DNA of 56,504 bases from a bacterium (GTDB taxonomy: Bacteria; Oederibacteriota; CAKKQC01): assembly GCA_919901855.1 (NCBI GenBank), contig CAKKQC010000015.1, forward strand, positions 1 to 56,504, in the 5' to 3' direction. Under the pieces are notes generated by a model. The model worked only from the letters and a program-made list of their open reading frames with translations, was not told the DNA's origin and ran no database searches. Shown here one piece after another: positions 7,528-16,399 of the stretch (the stretch's first letter is position 1; each line of letters begins with the position of its first letter). The position numbers were made by a program, and so were the translations under genes.

Positions 7528-10500
7528 TCAGTTCACCTGCACGCGGTAGCAGGCGCAACCGGTGGTCTGGACCCCCGCCATCGGCACCGTCCACCGCAGC
7601 CACCGCGTGCCGGCCACCGGGTTCGCGCTCGTGAACGACGCCGCGGACGGCATCGCCGCCGAGGGCGCCGTCGAGTACGAAACCGTAATGCCCACCCCGT
7701 CCGTCGACTTGCAGTCGAACGCCGCCGTCGACGCCTCCGGGATGAACGTCATCCCCACCGGGATCGCGTCCGTCATCACCATCGAGAACGCGCTCGCGGA
7801 CGAATAGTTGCTCCAGCACACCTTGAACCGCACGGTGTCCCCCGACGCGGCCACCGTGAGCTTCGGCTCCTTGAAGATCTTGACGTCCGCCCCCGTGACC
7901 AGGATCGCCGTCAGCCCCGTGATGGACCCGTCGTTGATGTCGTTGCCGATGATCGTCTGCACCCCGAGCTTGGAGAGGATCACGTTGATGAAGACCTTGA
8001 CGCCGTTCTCGTTCGGCACCACGCTGCACGCGCTGGAGCTGGACCACGTGAAGTTGTAGGAATCCAGGCCGGCCCCCTCGATCTTGGCCGACGGATCCGT
8101 GGACGTGAAGCTCGTCGAGCCGCAGTAGTCCGTCTTCGTCCCGCCCGCGGTGTTGAGGACGACGACCGTGATCCAGAAGCTCTGGCCCGCGAAGACCACG
8201 GCCGGCGCCTGGATGTCGTAGTGGGTGCCCGTGGCCAGGAACGGCGCCGCGTAGTGGCGCTCGGTGAAGTATGTCGCGTTCATCATCCCGATCACGCGCC
8301 CGCCGGCCGGGGCCAGGACCTCGACCTTGTAGTTCACGCCGCAGTTGCCCGCGGGCTCCGTCATCGCGCAGAACGCGATCGGCTGGTCGGGCCCGGTCGT
8401 CGTGAAGACCGCGCTGTACCCCGCGCCGCTCGTGCACCGCACGACCATGCCCGTCGCCGGACAGAACGCAACGAGGTCGTTTGCCGGGTCCTGGCGGTGC
8501 TGGGTGTGCCAGAACGACGCCGGGACCTGCTGGGGCACCGTTCCGCTCTCGTCCACGCCGTGCATGACGTACCCGCCGTACCGCGAGCCCGCGCCGCGCC
8601 CGGTCCGAACCTGGACCGGCCCGCCGGAGAGGACCTTGAGCTGGTAGAGCCCGAACGTGTCCGGGAAAGGCACCGAGTTCGCGTCGCACACTAGCGTGGT
8701 GTAGGCGAGGGGGTTGTGCGGCGTGCCGACCGACGAAAGGCCGGCCGGGATCGTACCCGCGTCGACCGGCTTCCAGGTCCCCGAGGACCCGCCGAGCACC
8801 GTCGGTACAGCGTTAACCACGAGCATGGGCTCGGCGGACTCGTAGCGCCAGAGCTCGGTCTTGGCGGGGTTGACGCCGACGTTCGTGACCACCATCGTCT
8901 GCCAGCCGCCCTGCTTCCCCGTGTAGCAGTAGAAGATGGACCCGGCGCCCCCCGTCAGGTTGCCGTTCGTCGCGGCCGCGGTCGTCGAGAAGTTGTCGTA
9001 ATCCGTGATCGGGTTCTCGAAGGCGTACCCCTTCCAGACGATGAGGTCCGTGTCCGAGGATATGACTCGCCAATGGCCCTCGAGGGCCGCGGTCGTGCCC
9101 CCGGCCATGTACTGGCTCAGGGGATCGATGGCCCGCGTCTCCTCGTACGACCAGACGCTGTTCGCCCCGTCCCAGGAGAACAGGTGCACGGTAGTCGCCA
9201 CATTCCCCGTATTGACTATCCCGAGGTAGTCGCCGTAGGACGCGTTGCCCGCCTGCGCCGAGTTCTGGCGGCGCCACGTGTAGACCATGTTCCCCTTGAA
9301 CGAAAGCGAGGTGGCGGGGCAGTACATGACCGAGTCCTGGTTCGTCTCGTCTATGTTCGGGTTCAATTCCCACAGCAGGGGCGCGTTGGAGACGAGCTTG
9401 TAGAAATCCTTGAACGGCAGGGTCCCGCAACAGGTGGTGAATGTCCCGTTGCCCCCGTACACCTGCGGGCGCCGCTCGGGACCCACCGAGCACCCGGCGC
9501 CGGGCCAGGAGTTGCAGGGCACCGACGGCGCGGGCGCCGTGATCGACGGGTTCAGGTTGCAATCCCCGTTGAGGTAGTAGAGCTGCCAGACGGCGGCCGG
9601 GTGCAGGGGGTAGAACGCGATGAAGTACCAGTTGCCCTTGCCGTCGAAGTCGCTCGTGACATCGTAGGAAACGTAGCTCACGTACGTCGTCCGCAGGACG
9701 ACGGGCGCGGTATGGGTGAAGTTGCGGGGCACCCCGGAGTGTCCCGTACCCCCGGCGACTCCCGTGTTCCCGTACTCGAGGATCGAGACCCGGTTGATCG
9801 CGGTCGAGCCCGCCGTGGCCTGCGGCCGGACCTGGGCCTTCCACTGCACCGTCAGGGTCATCCCCGGCGGCATGTCGAGCTTCCAAGTCAGGATCGTCTT
9901 GCCGCTGACCACGGTCCAGCCCGGCGACGCCGCGGCGCACCCGCTCGGCGTCATCGTCCAGCCCACGCAGGGGTCGTCGAAACCGTACCCGTCCCCCCAC
10001 GGATCCACCTCGGGGGGGACGGTGTCCCAGATCGATACGTTCCACCACTTCATCGTCCCGGACAGGTTCTTGATGAAGATGGAGTACGTGAGCTCGTCGC
10101 ACATCGTCGGCGTGCAGTTGAAGAGCACGTCCCGGTCCGCGAGCTTCCAGAAGAGGTAGCGTATGACCGTCGTCCGGGTCTGGTTGGAGAGGTGCACGCG
10201 CTGGCCGGCCCCCAGCGTCGGGAAGGTCGCGGTGGCGCGGTTCCAGAGATTGTACCCCTCGGGCGCCCCCACGTCCCCGCCCTGGGGATCGATGAACGGG
10301 TTGATCCCCCAGTCGATCGAGAGCTGGAACGTGATGGCCCCGGTGGCGCCCCCGGTCTGCGTCAGCGGGCCGGGGATCGTCCACCTCAGACGCAGGGGCG
10401 GCCCGGGATCGGGATCCCAACCGGGGTCCGGCGGCGGGTTCGCGCTGCCGATCACGTAGTGCGTGTAATCCGGCTGGGTGTCGAGGATCTCGAGGTTCGT

Positions 10501-11235
10501 GACGGGCACGTTCCCCGGCCGGCCGTAGTAGATCGTGTAGTTGAGGAGATCGCCGGGGGCCGCGCTGATCCGGTCGACGGTCTTGAAGGCATAGAGGATG
10601 GTCTTGGGCGAGCTCGACACGTCGTTCCACGGCGCCGAGCAGCAGCAGGTGTCGGAGAATCCCGCGGCGACGTTGATGTCATCGTACGGAATGCCGAGCT
10701 GGACGGTGGCGCCGTCCGCCGGGGTCGCCGAGATGTCCGCGTAGATGCGCAGGTTCGGCAGGGCGGACATGTCGGGGTTCACCTCGACGCCGTTCCACGC
10801 CCAGGTCCACATCTTCGGCGCGCACGCCGTGAGCGTGTGGTAGAACCCGGCGGCGTCCGCGTCGCTGCGCCAGTAGACGGCCGCGATGTCCCAGGACGAG
10901 CCCGCCTGGCCCGAGGTCCCGGTCCCGAAGTTCACGATCGTGAGCCCCGCCACCTGCTGGGCCAGGGCCCCGCAGGCGGGGGGCGCCCCGGTGGAGCAGT
11001 TCGGCGCCCCCGCGCACGCGCCGCCGCAGGAAACCGCCCAGTCGCTCACCGTGAACGCGCCGGCGTAGGCCTTCAGCCAGTTGGGAAAGAAGACGAACTG
11101 GGTCGCCTCGCCGGACATCACCGTCACGTCGGCGACGCAGTTAGCCCTCGCGGACACCGGCAGAAGCCCCACCACGCAGGCCGCCACCAATCCCCGCATC
11201 CCGTCGAGCGCCATGATCCGCGTAGCCCTTCGCAT
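7528..11235 (-). CDS. Very large secreted protein with DUF11-like repeat domains
   Basis: The 1235-residue protein begins with a signal peptide (hydrophobic LVAACVVGLLP, cleavage likely after SARA near residue 32). At least three segments resemble DUF11/conserved repeat Ig-like modules. They contain GDLLNYTIYYGRPGNVPVTN (about 220), DELTYSIFIKNLSG (about 370) and GDTVRFKVCWSNYSS near the C-terminus. The middle part, rich in Trp, Tyr and Asn, is unassigned and may be a set of beta-sandwich adhesive modules. Several Cys clusters occur, one with three consecutive Cys. No sorting motif or membrane anchor is seen at the C-terminus. The ATG at 11235 has GGAGG nine bases upstream; the in-frame TTG at 11244 does not fit that ribosome binding site. 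It is probably a surface or appendage protein; the function is unknown. Confidence 0.75.
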   Translation of the reverse strand: MRRATRIMALDGMRGLVAACVVGLLPVSARANCVADVTVMSGEATQFVFFPNWLKAYAGAFTVSDWAVSCGGACAGAPNCSTGAPPACGALAQQVAGLTIVNFGTGTSGQAGSSWDIAAVYWRSDADAAGFYHTLTACAPKMWTWAWNGVEVNPDMSALPNLRIYADISATPADGATVQLGIPYDDINVAAGFSDTCCCSAPWNDVSSSPKTILYAFKTVDRISAAPGDLLNYTIYYGRPGNVPVTNLEILDTQPDYTHYVIGSANPPPDPGWDPDPGPPLRLRWTIPGPLTQTGGATGAITFQLSIDWGINPFIDPQGGDVGAPEGYNLWNRATATFPTLGAGQRVHLSNQTRTTVIRYLFWKLADRDVLFNCTPTMCDELTYSIFIKNLSGTMKWWNVSIWDTVPPEVDPWGDGYGFDDPCVGWTMTPSGCAAASPGWTVVSGKTILTWKLDMPPGMTLTVQWKAQVRPQATAGSTAINRVSILEYGNTGVAGGTGHSGVPRNFTHTAPVVLRTTYVSYVSYDVTSDFDGKGNWYFIAFYPLHPAAVWQLYYLNGDCNLNPSITAPAPSVPCNSWPGAGCSVGPERRPQVYGGNGTFTTCCGTLPFKDFYKLVSNAPLLWELNPNIDETNQDSVMYCPATSLSFKGNMVYTWRRQNSAQAGNASYGDYLGIVNTGNVATTVHLFSWDGANSVWSYEETRAIDPLSQYMAGGTTAALEGHWRVISSDTDLIVWKGYAFENPITDYDNFSTTAAATNGNLTGGAGSIFYCYTGKQGGWQTMVVTNVGVNPAKTELWRYESAEPMLVVNAVPTVLGGSSGTWKPVDAGTIPAGLSSVGTPHNPLAYTTLVCDANSVPFPDTFGLYQLKVLSGGPVQVRTGRGAGSRYGGYVMHGVDESGTVPQQVPASFWHTQHRQDPANDLVAFCPATGMVVRCTSGAGYSAVFTTTGPDQPIAFCAMTEPAGNCGVNYKVEVLAPAGGRVIGMMNATYFTERHYAAPFLATGTHYDIQAPAVVFAGQSFWITVVVLNTAGGTKTDYCGSTSFTSTDPSAKIEGAGLDSYNFTWSSSSACSVVPNENGVKVFINVILSKLGVQTIIGNDINDGSITGLTAILVTGADVKIFKEPKLTVAASGDTVRFKVCWSNYSSASAFSMVMTDAIPVGMTFIPEASTAAFDCKSTDGVGITVSYSTAPSAAMPSAASFTSANPVAGTRWLRWTVPMAGVQTTGCACYRVQVN

Positions 11236-11356
11236 GCTCCCCAACCTCCATGATAGGCTCCCGGGCCCCGGACCGTACTGAGCGTCATCACGCCCACGGG
11301 ACTCATCGGGGCGTCTCGCGGCCCATACTCAGCAATCGCAATACCGCGACTCCAGC

Positions 11357-12109
11357 ATGCTAGAATTTCCGCATGAATTTGCCCGTTCCACGCCGGCTGC
11401 GGGGCCGCTGAACTTGGGCCTGGCCGGCACGCCCGCCGCTCCCGCCGGACTCGCGCTGTTCCTGAGCGCGCCCGAATCGGGCCCCGTGGCCGCGCGGTTG
11501 TCCGCCGCCTGGGGGCCCGACCGCGCCGCGCGCTTCGGCTGGGAATGCGCCCTCCTCGTGATGGCCAAGGCCCTGCGGCTGAAGGGCGCCGACGTCTTCG
11601 TCTTCGTGACCCCGGCGGAGAGGCAGGCCGAGATCGAATCGCAGGTCATGACGCGCTTCGGTCGGTTCGAAGGCCGGTTCCTCGCCCAGCGGGGGAACAC
11701 CCCCGGCGAGCGCGTGAACCACGCCCTCGAACGCCTGCGGGTCATGGGCTACGACCGCCAGCTCGTGCTCGGCACCGACTCGCCCACGATCCCGCTGGAG
11801 TACCTCCAGCGGGCCGTGGACGAGCTGGCGGACGCGGACGGTGTCATCGGCCCGACCTGGGCGGGCGGGTACTACCTCATCGGGATCCGCCGCCCCGATG
11901 TCCGGATCTTCCGGGACGTCCGCTGGGGATCGGGGCTGGAACTGGAGCAGACCTGGGGGAACCTGGCCGGCCTGGGACTGACCTTCCGCATGCTGCCGCG
12001 CTGGCAGAACGTGGATTCGGAGGACGACCTGCCGTTCCTCGAAGGGCAGGTCCGGCATGCCGACTACCGGCGTCTCCGCGCGATTCTGGATGAACCGGCC
12101 GCCCCCTGA
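11357..12109 (+). CDS. DUF2064/TIGR04282-type glycosyltransferase-fold protein
   Basis: The 250-residue protein matches the DUF2064 family of GT-A-fold nucleotidyl/glycosyltransferase-like proteins. Conserved pieces are LALFLSAPESGPVAARL near the N-terminus, GTDSPTIP in the middle and GGYYLIGIRRPD after it. In most relatives the GGY is preceded by Asp (DGG), but here the sequence is TWAGGYY, so a probable metal or nucleotide contact is changed. Homologues are tied to sugar-nucleotide or arsenosugar chemistry; the specific function is unknown. The true N-terminus is uncertain. The ATG at 11357 gives 250 residues. A TTG at 11414 gives 231, closer to the conserved core and consistent with the promoter seen at 11361. 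A strong terminator follows. Confidence 0.75.
   Translation: MLEFPHEFARSTPAAGPLNLGLAGTPAAPAGLALFLSAPESGPVAARLSAAWGPDRAARFGWECALLVMAKALRLKGADVFVFVTPAERQAEIESQVMTRFGRFEGRFLAQRGNTPGERVNHALERLRVMGYDRQLVLGTDSPTIPLEYLQRAVDELADADGVIGPTWAGGYYLIGIRRPDVRIFRDVRWGSGLELEQTWGNLAGLGLTFRMLPRWQNVDSEDDLPFLEGQVRHADYRRLRAILDEPAAP
11361..11411 (+). promoter_or_regulatory. Candidate promoter and 12-codon leader ORF before the DUF2064 gene
   Basis: TAGAAT (11361-11366), then six bases, then an ATG at 11373 opening the mini-ORF MNLPVPRRLRGR, whose TGA ends at 11411. The next possible start of the main gene in its own frame is a TTG at 11414, two bases later. If transcription begins at 11373, the upstream ATG at 11357 would not be on the mRNA. 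Confidence 0.3.
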
Positions 12110-12116
12110 AAACGAC

Positions 12117-12155
12117 GGCGCGCCCCCCCAGGTCGTTGCGACCTGGGGGCGCGCC
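12117..12155. terminator. Bidirectional intrinsic terminator between convergent genes
   Basis: A very stable GC stem joins 12117-12135 and 12139-12155 (loop TTG, two bulged C), followed on the plus strand by CCTTCTTTT. On the minus strand the stem is followed by CGTTTTC. It therefore can end both the DUF2064 transcript and the PstS-like transcript. Confidence 0.8.
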
Positions 12156-12177
12156 CCTTCTTTTCCGGAACCGACCG

Positions 12178-13080
12178 TTACTTCTTCTTCGCCGCCGGCT
12201 TCTTGGCCGCCGTCTTCTTGGCGGCCTTCTTCGCCGCCTTCGCCGGCTTCAAGGACACGTAGCCCGCATCCGCGCAGATCTTCTGCCCGTCCGCGGACAG
12301 GACGAACGCCAGGAAGTCCGCCGCGAGGGTCCCCTGGGCCGGCTCACCGGCCATGCACACGAGGAGCTTCTCCGTTAGCGGGTACTTGCCGCTCTGGAGG
12401 GCGGGAGCGGCCGCGCCCACCGTCGACCCCTTTACCTTGAGCTTGAGCGCCTTCGCGCCCTTCGGCACCGCCGCCAGGTTCCCGTATCCGATCGCGAGCG
12501 GGTCCGCGACCACGGCCTCGAGCACCGCCGCGCTCCCCGGCATCGCCTTCACCGTCGCCAGCGCGTCGGCGCCCTTGAGCGCGCGCTCCTTGAACGCCAC
12601 CGCGAGATCCGAACCGTTCTCCGCGCCGAGAAGCGCGATCGCGCCCTTCCGGCCGCCGGCCTTCTTCCAGTCCGTGATCGAGCCGGTGTAGATCTTGGCC
12701 AGCCCGTCCACGCTGAGGGACGACACGCCGTTCTTCGCGCTGACCCAGACCACGATCGCGTCGAGAGCGACCGCGGTTTCCTTCGCCTCGGCCTTCCGGC
12801 GGGCGAGCACCTGGGCCGCCTCGTCCTGCGTCAGCGACCGCGTCGTCAGCGCGAAGTCCGCGCCGCCGCCGATGAGCGCCGCAATGCCGACCGCGGACCC
12901 GCCGCCCGCCACCTTCACGACCTTCCCGGGGTTCGCCGCCATGAATGCCTCGGCCCATTTCTGGGCGAGGATCACCATCGAGTCGGAGCCCTTGAGCGTC
13001 ACCTCGTTCGCCGGCTTGCCGCCGCATCCGGTCACGGCGAGCAAGACCAGCCCTGCCAGCACCCTCCCTGTCGGTTTCAT
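12178..13080 (-). CDS. PstS-like phosphate/anion-binding lipoprotein with a Lys/Ala-rich C-terminal tail
   Basis: The 300-residue protein starts with a lipoprotein signal (VTGC, lipid-modified Cys19) and continues with a type-2 periplasmic binding domain of the PstS/SphX class. Family-type landmarks are LKGSDSMVILAQKWAEAF and GGGSAVGIAALIGGGADFA. Such proteins bind phosphate or a similar oxyanion for an ABC importer, but no pstCAB genes adjoin it. The last 23 residues are almost only Lys, Ala and Pro (KAAKKAAKKTAAKK and so on), resembling histone-H1-like tails. That is unusual for a periplasmic lipoprotein. An AGGAGG ribosome binding site lies before the ATG at 13080. It ends the minus-strand cluster and converges on a terminator. 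Confidence 0.85.
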   Translation of the reverse strand: MKPTGRVLAGLVLLAVTGCGGKPANEVTLKGSDSMVILAQKWAEAFMAANPGKVVKVAGGGSAVGIAALIGGGADFALTTRSLTQDEAAQVLARRKAEAKETAVALDAIVVWVSAKNGVSSLSVDGLAKIYTGSITDWKKAGGRKGAIALLGAENGSDLAVAFKERALKGADALATVKAMPGSAAVLEAVVADPLAIGYGNLAAVPKGAKALKLKVKGSTVGAAAPALQSGKYPLTEKLLVCMAGEPAQGTLAADFLAFVLSADGQKICADAGYVSLKPAKAAKKAAKKTAAKKPAAKKK

Positions 13081-13105
13081 TTTATCCTCCTTGGACTTTC
13101 GGTTA

Positions 13106-14116
13106 TCAGGGCTTCAACAATGGATCCCGCCCGAACGGAATTGCGGGATCCTCCCAGCGTGTCCACATCCTGCGATACGCGGCCAGATTGCCCGGCGTGA
13201 CGAGGTCCACCCCCGAGTACGAATTCCGGGGCAACCGGACCCCCTTCGCCGCCGCCACCAGCAGGTTCACGCTCTCCACCCCCCAGTGGAACACCCGCTG
13301 GGCGAGCAGGAGCCGAACCTTGCCCCCCTCGAGATACGGCCATTCGGGCGGCAGGGCGTCCCACGAGACGACCGCCGTCCGCTTCGCGTCCACCGGGTCG
13401 AGCGCACCCCGGGCGAAGAGCGGCCAGCCGCCCACGAACGCCCAGCCCGCGAGCGCGGGACGCGCCTTCATCACGCCCTCGATCTGGGACACGGACTTGG
13501 CCGTGTCGTCGTCGCACGCCACCGTCTGCACCAGCGCCATCCCCGGATGCCGCCGCAGGGCCTCCCGGACGCCCTCCATCCGGGTCTCGAGGTTGAACGC
13601 CCCGCGCATCCCGGTCAGCATCGCGACCTCGCCCTTGCCCTTCGTCTCGCGGGCGAGGGCCTCGCCCAGCAGCCGGCCGCACTCGAGGTCGTTGACGCCG
13701 TAGTAGGTCAGCCGCCGGGACTTGGGGGCGTCGGAGTCGAACGTGATGGTCGGGATGCCGGCCGCGATCGCCTTGTCGATGACCCCCCGGAGCGCCTCGG
13801 GCTCGTTGCACGAGACCGCGATCCCGTCAACCTTCATCGCGATGAGCGACTCGATGATCTCGACCTGTTTGGCCGCGTCCGCCTCCTGCGGCGCCCGCCA
13901 GAGGATGCGGATGTTCCCTATCTGCCGGGCCCGCTTCTCGGCGCCCACCCGCGCGTAGTTGAACACGGGGTTGTCCAGGAGCTTGGGTACGATCGCAAAC
14001 GTGAGTGGGGCTCCCGAAGCGGGAGCACTCGGGTTCTCGCCGGAGAGCGAAACCCCGGGGGCGAGGGCCAGCGCCACGGCGATCACGATTCCCGGCCACC
14101 TGCGACCCGCGGTCAC
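13106..14116 (-). CDS. Periplasmic sugar-binding protein, RbsB/type-1 periplasmic binding family
   Basis: The 336-residue protein has a signal peptide (WPGIVIAVALALAPGVSLSG) followed by the two-lobe fold of sugar-binding proteins. LTFAIVPKLLDNPVFNYARVGAEKRA, the segment split here as PKLLDNPVFNYARVG, is the family N-terminus. KVDGIAVSCNEPEALRGVI and GIPTITFDSDAP are the canonical hinge and ligand regions. It should deliver a sugar to the RbsC-like permease. The start is the GTG at 14116, which overlaps the permease stop codon in GTGA. The open frame runs further upstream, but that part is a shadow of the permease. No RbsA-type ATPase gene is present nearby. Confidence 0.88.
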   Translation of the reverse strand: MTAGRRWPGIVIAVALALAPGVSLSGENPSAPASGAPLTFAIVPKLLDNPVFNYARVGAEKRARQIGNIRILWRAPQEADAAKQVEIIESLIAMKVDGIAVSCNEPEALRGVIDKAIAAGIPTITFDSDAPKSRRLTYYGVNDLECGRLLGEALARETKGKGEVAMLTGMRGAFNLETRMEGVREALRRHPGMALVQTVACDDDTAKSVSQIEGVMKARPALAGWAFVGGWPLFARGALDPVDAKRTAVVSWDALPPEWPYLEGGKVRLLLAQRVFHWGVESVNLLVAAAKGVRLPRNSYSGVDLVTPGNLAAYRRMWTRWEDPAIPFGRDPLLKP

Positions 14117-15120
14117 GCCAGGCTCCGCGGCATCCGGAGACGGTCCCCGAGCACGGCCATCACGATAACGCACCCCACGACCAGCTGATTGTACTCCTCC
14201 GGAACCGACAGGAGGGTCAGTCCGTTCGTCAGCACTCCGATCACGGCAGCTCCGAGAACGCTGCCGACGACGGTCCCGTCGCCACCCGCGAGGCTGGTCC
14301 CGCCAATGACGACCGCCGAGATGACCTGGAGTTCCCAGCCCACGCCCGCGGTCGAGGACCCGTACCCGAACCGGGCGACGTATATGAGTCCCGCCAGCCC
14401 GGAGAAGAGGCCGCCGAGCCCGTACACGGCGAGCTTGAGCCGCGCCACGGGCAGGCCCGACAGGACCGCGGCCGCCTCGTTGCCGCCGAGCGCGTGGACC
14501 GCCCGGCCGAAGACGGTCCGGCGCAGAGCCACGGCGCCCGCCAGCATGGCCAGCAGCATGACCACGACGGGGAGCGGGACGACGGACGCCAGAAAACCCT
14601 GGCCGAAGGCGACGAACGAGTCCGGCAGCCCCGACACCATCCGTCCGCCCGAAAGCCAGTATCCCGCCCCGCGCGCGATGGAGAGCATTCCGAGCGTGAC
14701 GATGAACGGCGGCAGGCGCCCCCACGCGACGAGGGCGCCGCTCACGAGCCCGCACGCGCCCGACACGATCAGCCCGGCGGTCGACGCGGCCACGATGCCC
14801 CAGCCTGCCGAGAGGGCCATGGCGGTCGTCACCACGGTGAGGCCGAGGACCGACCCTACCGACAAGTCGATGCCGCCCGAGACGATGACGAGCGTCGCGC
14901 CGACGGACGCGATGCCGATGAACGAGAACGCCCGCGCGACCTGCATGAGGTTCTCGCGGTTGAGGAAGGTGGACTCGCCGGCGGCGGTCCTGGGCGCGAC
15001 GGCCCAGAGCACCGCGCCCATGACGACGAGCACGACGACAATGCCGGTCTCGCGGAAACGGAGGGCCCTCACCTTAGCCCCCGAATCGCGGGCGGGCACC
15101 TCCCCGGGGCATCGTCTCAC
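14113..15120 (-). CDS. RbsC-type (CUT2) sugar ABC transporter permease
   Basis: The 335-residue, strongly hydrophobic protein has about eight to ten membrane segments. It carries the hallmark GGIDLSVGSVLGLT, where CUT2/branched-chain permeases contact the substrate path, and a later FGRAVHALGGNEAAAVLSG, the EAA-like loop touching the ATPase. GTG at 15120 gives a 17-residue extension; GTG at 15072 (VRALRFRET) may be the real start. Neither has a clear ribosome binding site. It lies between GH4 (7 bp upstream) and the binding protein (4-bp overlap), so import of a glycoside or sugar for GH4 is a reasonable inference. The partner ATPase is not encoded in the window. Confidence 0.88.
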   Translation of the reverse strand: MRRCPGEVPARDSGAKVRALRFRETGIVVVLVVMGAVLWAVAPRTAAGESTFLNRENLMQVARAFSFIGIASVGATLVIVSGGIDLSVGSVLGLTVVTTAMALSAGWGIVAASTAGLIVSGACGLVSGALVAWGRLPPFIVTLGMLSIARGAGYWLSGGRMVSGLPDSFVAFGQGFLASVVPLPVVVMLLAMLAGAVALRRTVFGRAVHALGGNEAAAVLSGLPVARLKLAVYGLGGLFSGLAGLIYVARFGYGSSTAGVGWELQVISAVVIGGTSLAGGDGTVVGSVLGAAVIGVLTNGLTLLSVPEEYNQLVVGCVIVMAVLGDRLRMPRSLA

Positions 15121-15127
15121 CAGACGG

Positions 15128-16399
15128 CTATCGGAATTTCGGCAGGTACTTCCGATGCGCCTTCAGCATCTCGTCCAGAATTCGCTGCCCCACTGTCGCG
15201 TTCGGCACGAGCGGGTGCGTGATCATGGCCTCGAGGGCCGTGTGATAGCACCCGGTCATCGCGGCCTCCGCCGTCAGCGTCTCGTACGCCTTCACCTGGT
15301 GCGTGAGGCCGAGCAGGTGCGGCGGCAGGTCCCGGAGCGGGATCGCCACCGGCGTCACGCCCGCGGGGCGAAGCGTCGAGTCGATCTCGAGGACCTGGTC
15401 GCGGGCGAACCCCTCGACGGCCCCGCGGTTCTGGACGTTCATCGGGATCGTGCACGGCTTCCGCCCGGTCAGCGCGTTCATGACCGTCGACATCGCCAGC
15501 GAATAGCCGGATCCGCCGCGCAGGGAGAGCTCTTTCGGCGGCTCGTCCAGCGCGGGGTCCGCGTACCGCTTCATCAGGATCCGCTCGATCTCCATCACCC
15601 GCTTCGCGCGGTTGTGCCCCGGCCTCGAGTGCGGCAGCATCTTGTCGGAGTAGTAGTAGTACCAGAGATAGCCGATGGGGACCATGCGGATGCTCCGCAT
15701 GAGGTCCACGGGCCAGCCCAGGTGCTTGAGCCGCCGGTCCGGGAGGTTGAACAACCGGTCCGTCACGTCGCGCCCGTCCACGGATACGCGGTAGACCCAG
15801 GCGAGGTGGTTGAGGCCGGCGCTCCGGACCTTGATGCGCTCGCGCTTGACGCCGAGCGCGCGCGCCACCCACCACTCGCGGCCGAGCTGGGCCGAGCAGA
15901 TGCCGAGCATCTTGACGCCCGGAACCGCCTTGAGCACGGCCTCGGTCACGAGCCCGCTGGGATTCGTGAAGTTGAGGATCCAGGCGCGCGGGGCGACCCG
16001 CTTCACAGTCTTCGCGATCTCGACGACGGCCGGGATCGTGCGCAGGGCCTTGAACATGCCCCCCGGTCCCGTGGTCTCCTGCCCGATGACGCCGTACCGG
16101 TACGGAATCGTTTCGTCGAGCGCGCGGGCGCGGTTGCCGCCGACGCGAATCTGAACAATGACGAACTTCGCCCCCCGGATGGCCTCCGTCAGGGACGTCG
16201 TGAGCGAGATTTCCCCCCGCACGCCCTGCCGCCGGGCCATCCGCTGGGTGAGACCCCCGACGGCGGCCAGCCGGCCGCGGTCGATGTCCATGAGGGCCAT
16301 CTCGTCGAAGGGGACGAGCTTTCCCCCGTCCTTGAAGAATTCCGTGACGAGTTCGGGCGTGTATACGCTGCCGGCACCGATGACCGCGATCTTGTTCAT
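15128..16399 (-). CDS. Glycoside hydrolase family 4 protein (6-phospho-beta-glucosidase/alpha-glycosidase type)
   Basis: The 423-residue protein has the NAD-binding Rossmann start MNKIAVIGAGSVYTPEL. GH4 motifs follow: GQETTGPGG (106-114), NFTNP (143-147), GICSAQ with the metal ligand Cys168, and LNHLAW with the second metal ligand His198. GH4 enzymes cleave glycosides by an NAD+- and Mn2+-dependent oxidation/elimination route, often on 6-phosphorylated disaccharides. No PTS gene is seen; an ABC permease follows, so the substrate may be unphosphorylated. The start ATG at 16399 overlaps the stop of the AllA-like gene (ATGA), showing translational coupling. The longer open frame upstream is a shadow. 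Confidence 0.92.
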   Translation of the reverse strand: MNKIAVIGAGSVYTPELVTEFFKDGGKLVPFDEMALMDIDRGRLAAVGGLTQRMARRQGVRGEISLTTSLTEAIRGAKFVIVQIRVGGNRARALDETIPYRYGVIGQETTGPGGMFKALRTIPAVVEIAKTVKRVAPRAWILNFTNPSGLVTEAVLKAVPGVKMLGICSAQLGREWWVARALGVKRERIKVRSAGLNHLAWVYRVSVDGRDVTDRLFNLPDRRLKHLGWPVDLMRSIRMVPIGYLWYYYYSDKMLPHSRPGHNRAKRVMEIERILMKRYADPALDEPPKELSLRGGSGYSLAMSTVMNALTGRKPCTIPMNVQNRGAVEGFARDQVLEIDSTLRPAGVTPVAIPLRDLPPHLLGLTHQVKAYETLTAEAAMTGCYHTALEAMITHPLVPNATVGQRILDEMLKAHRKYLPKFR

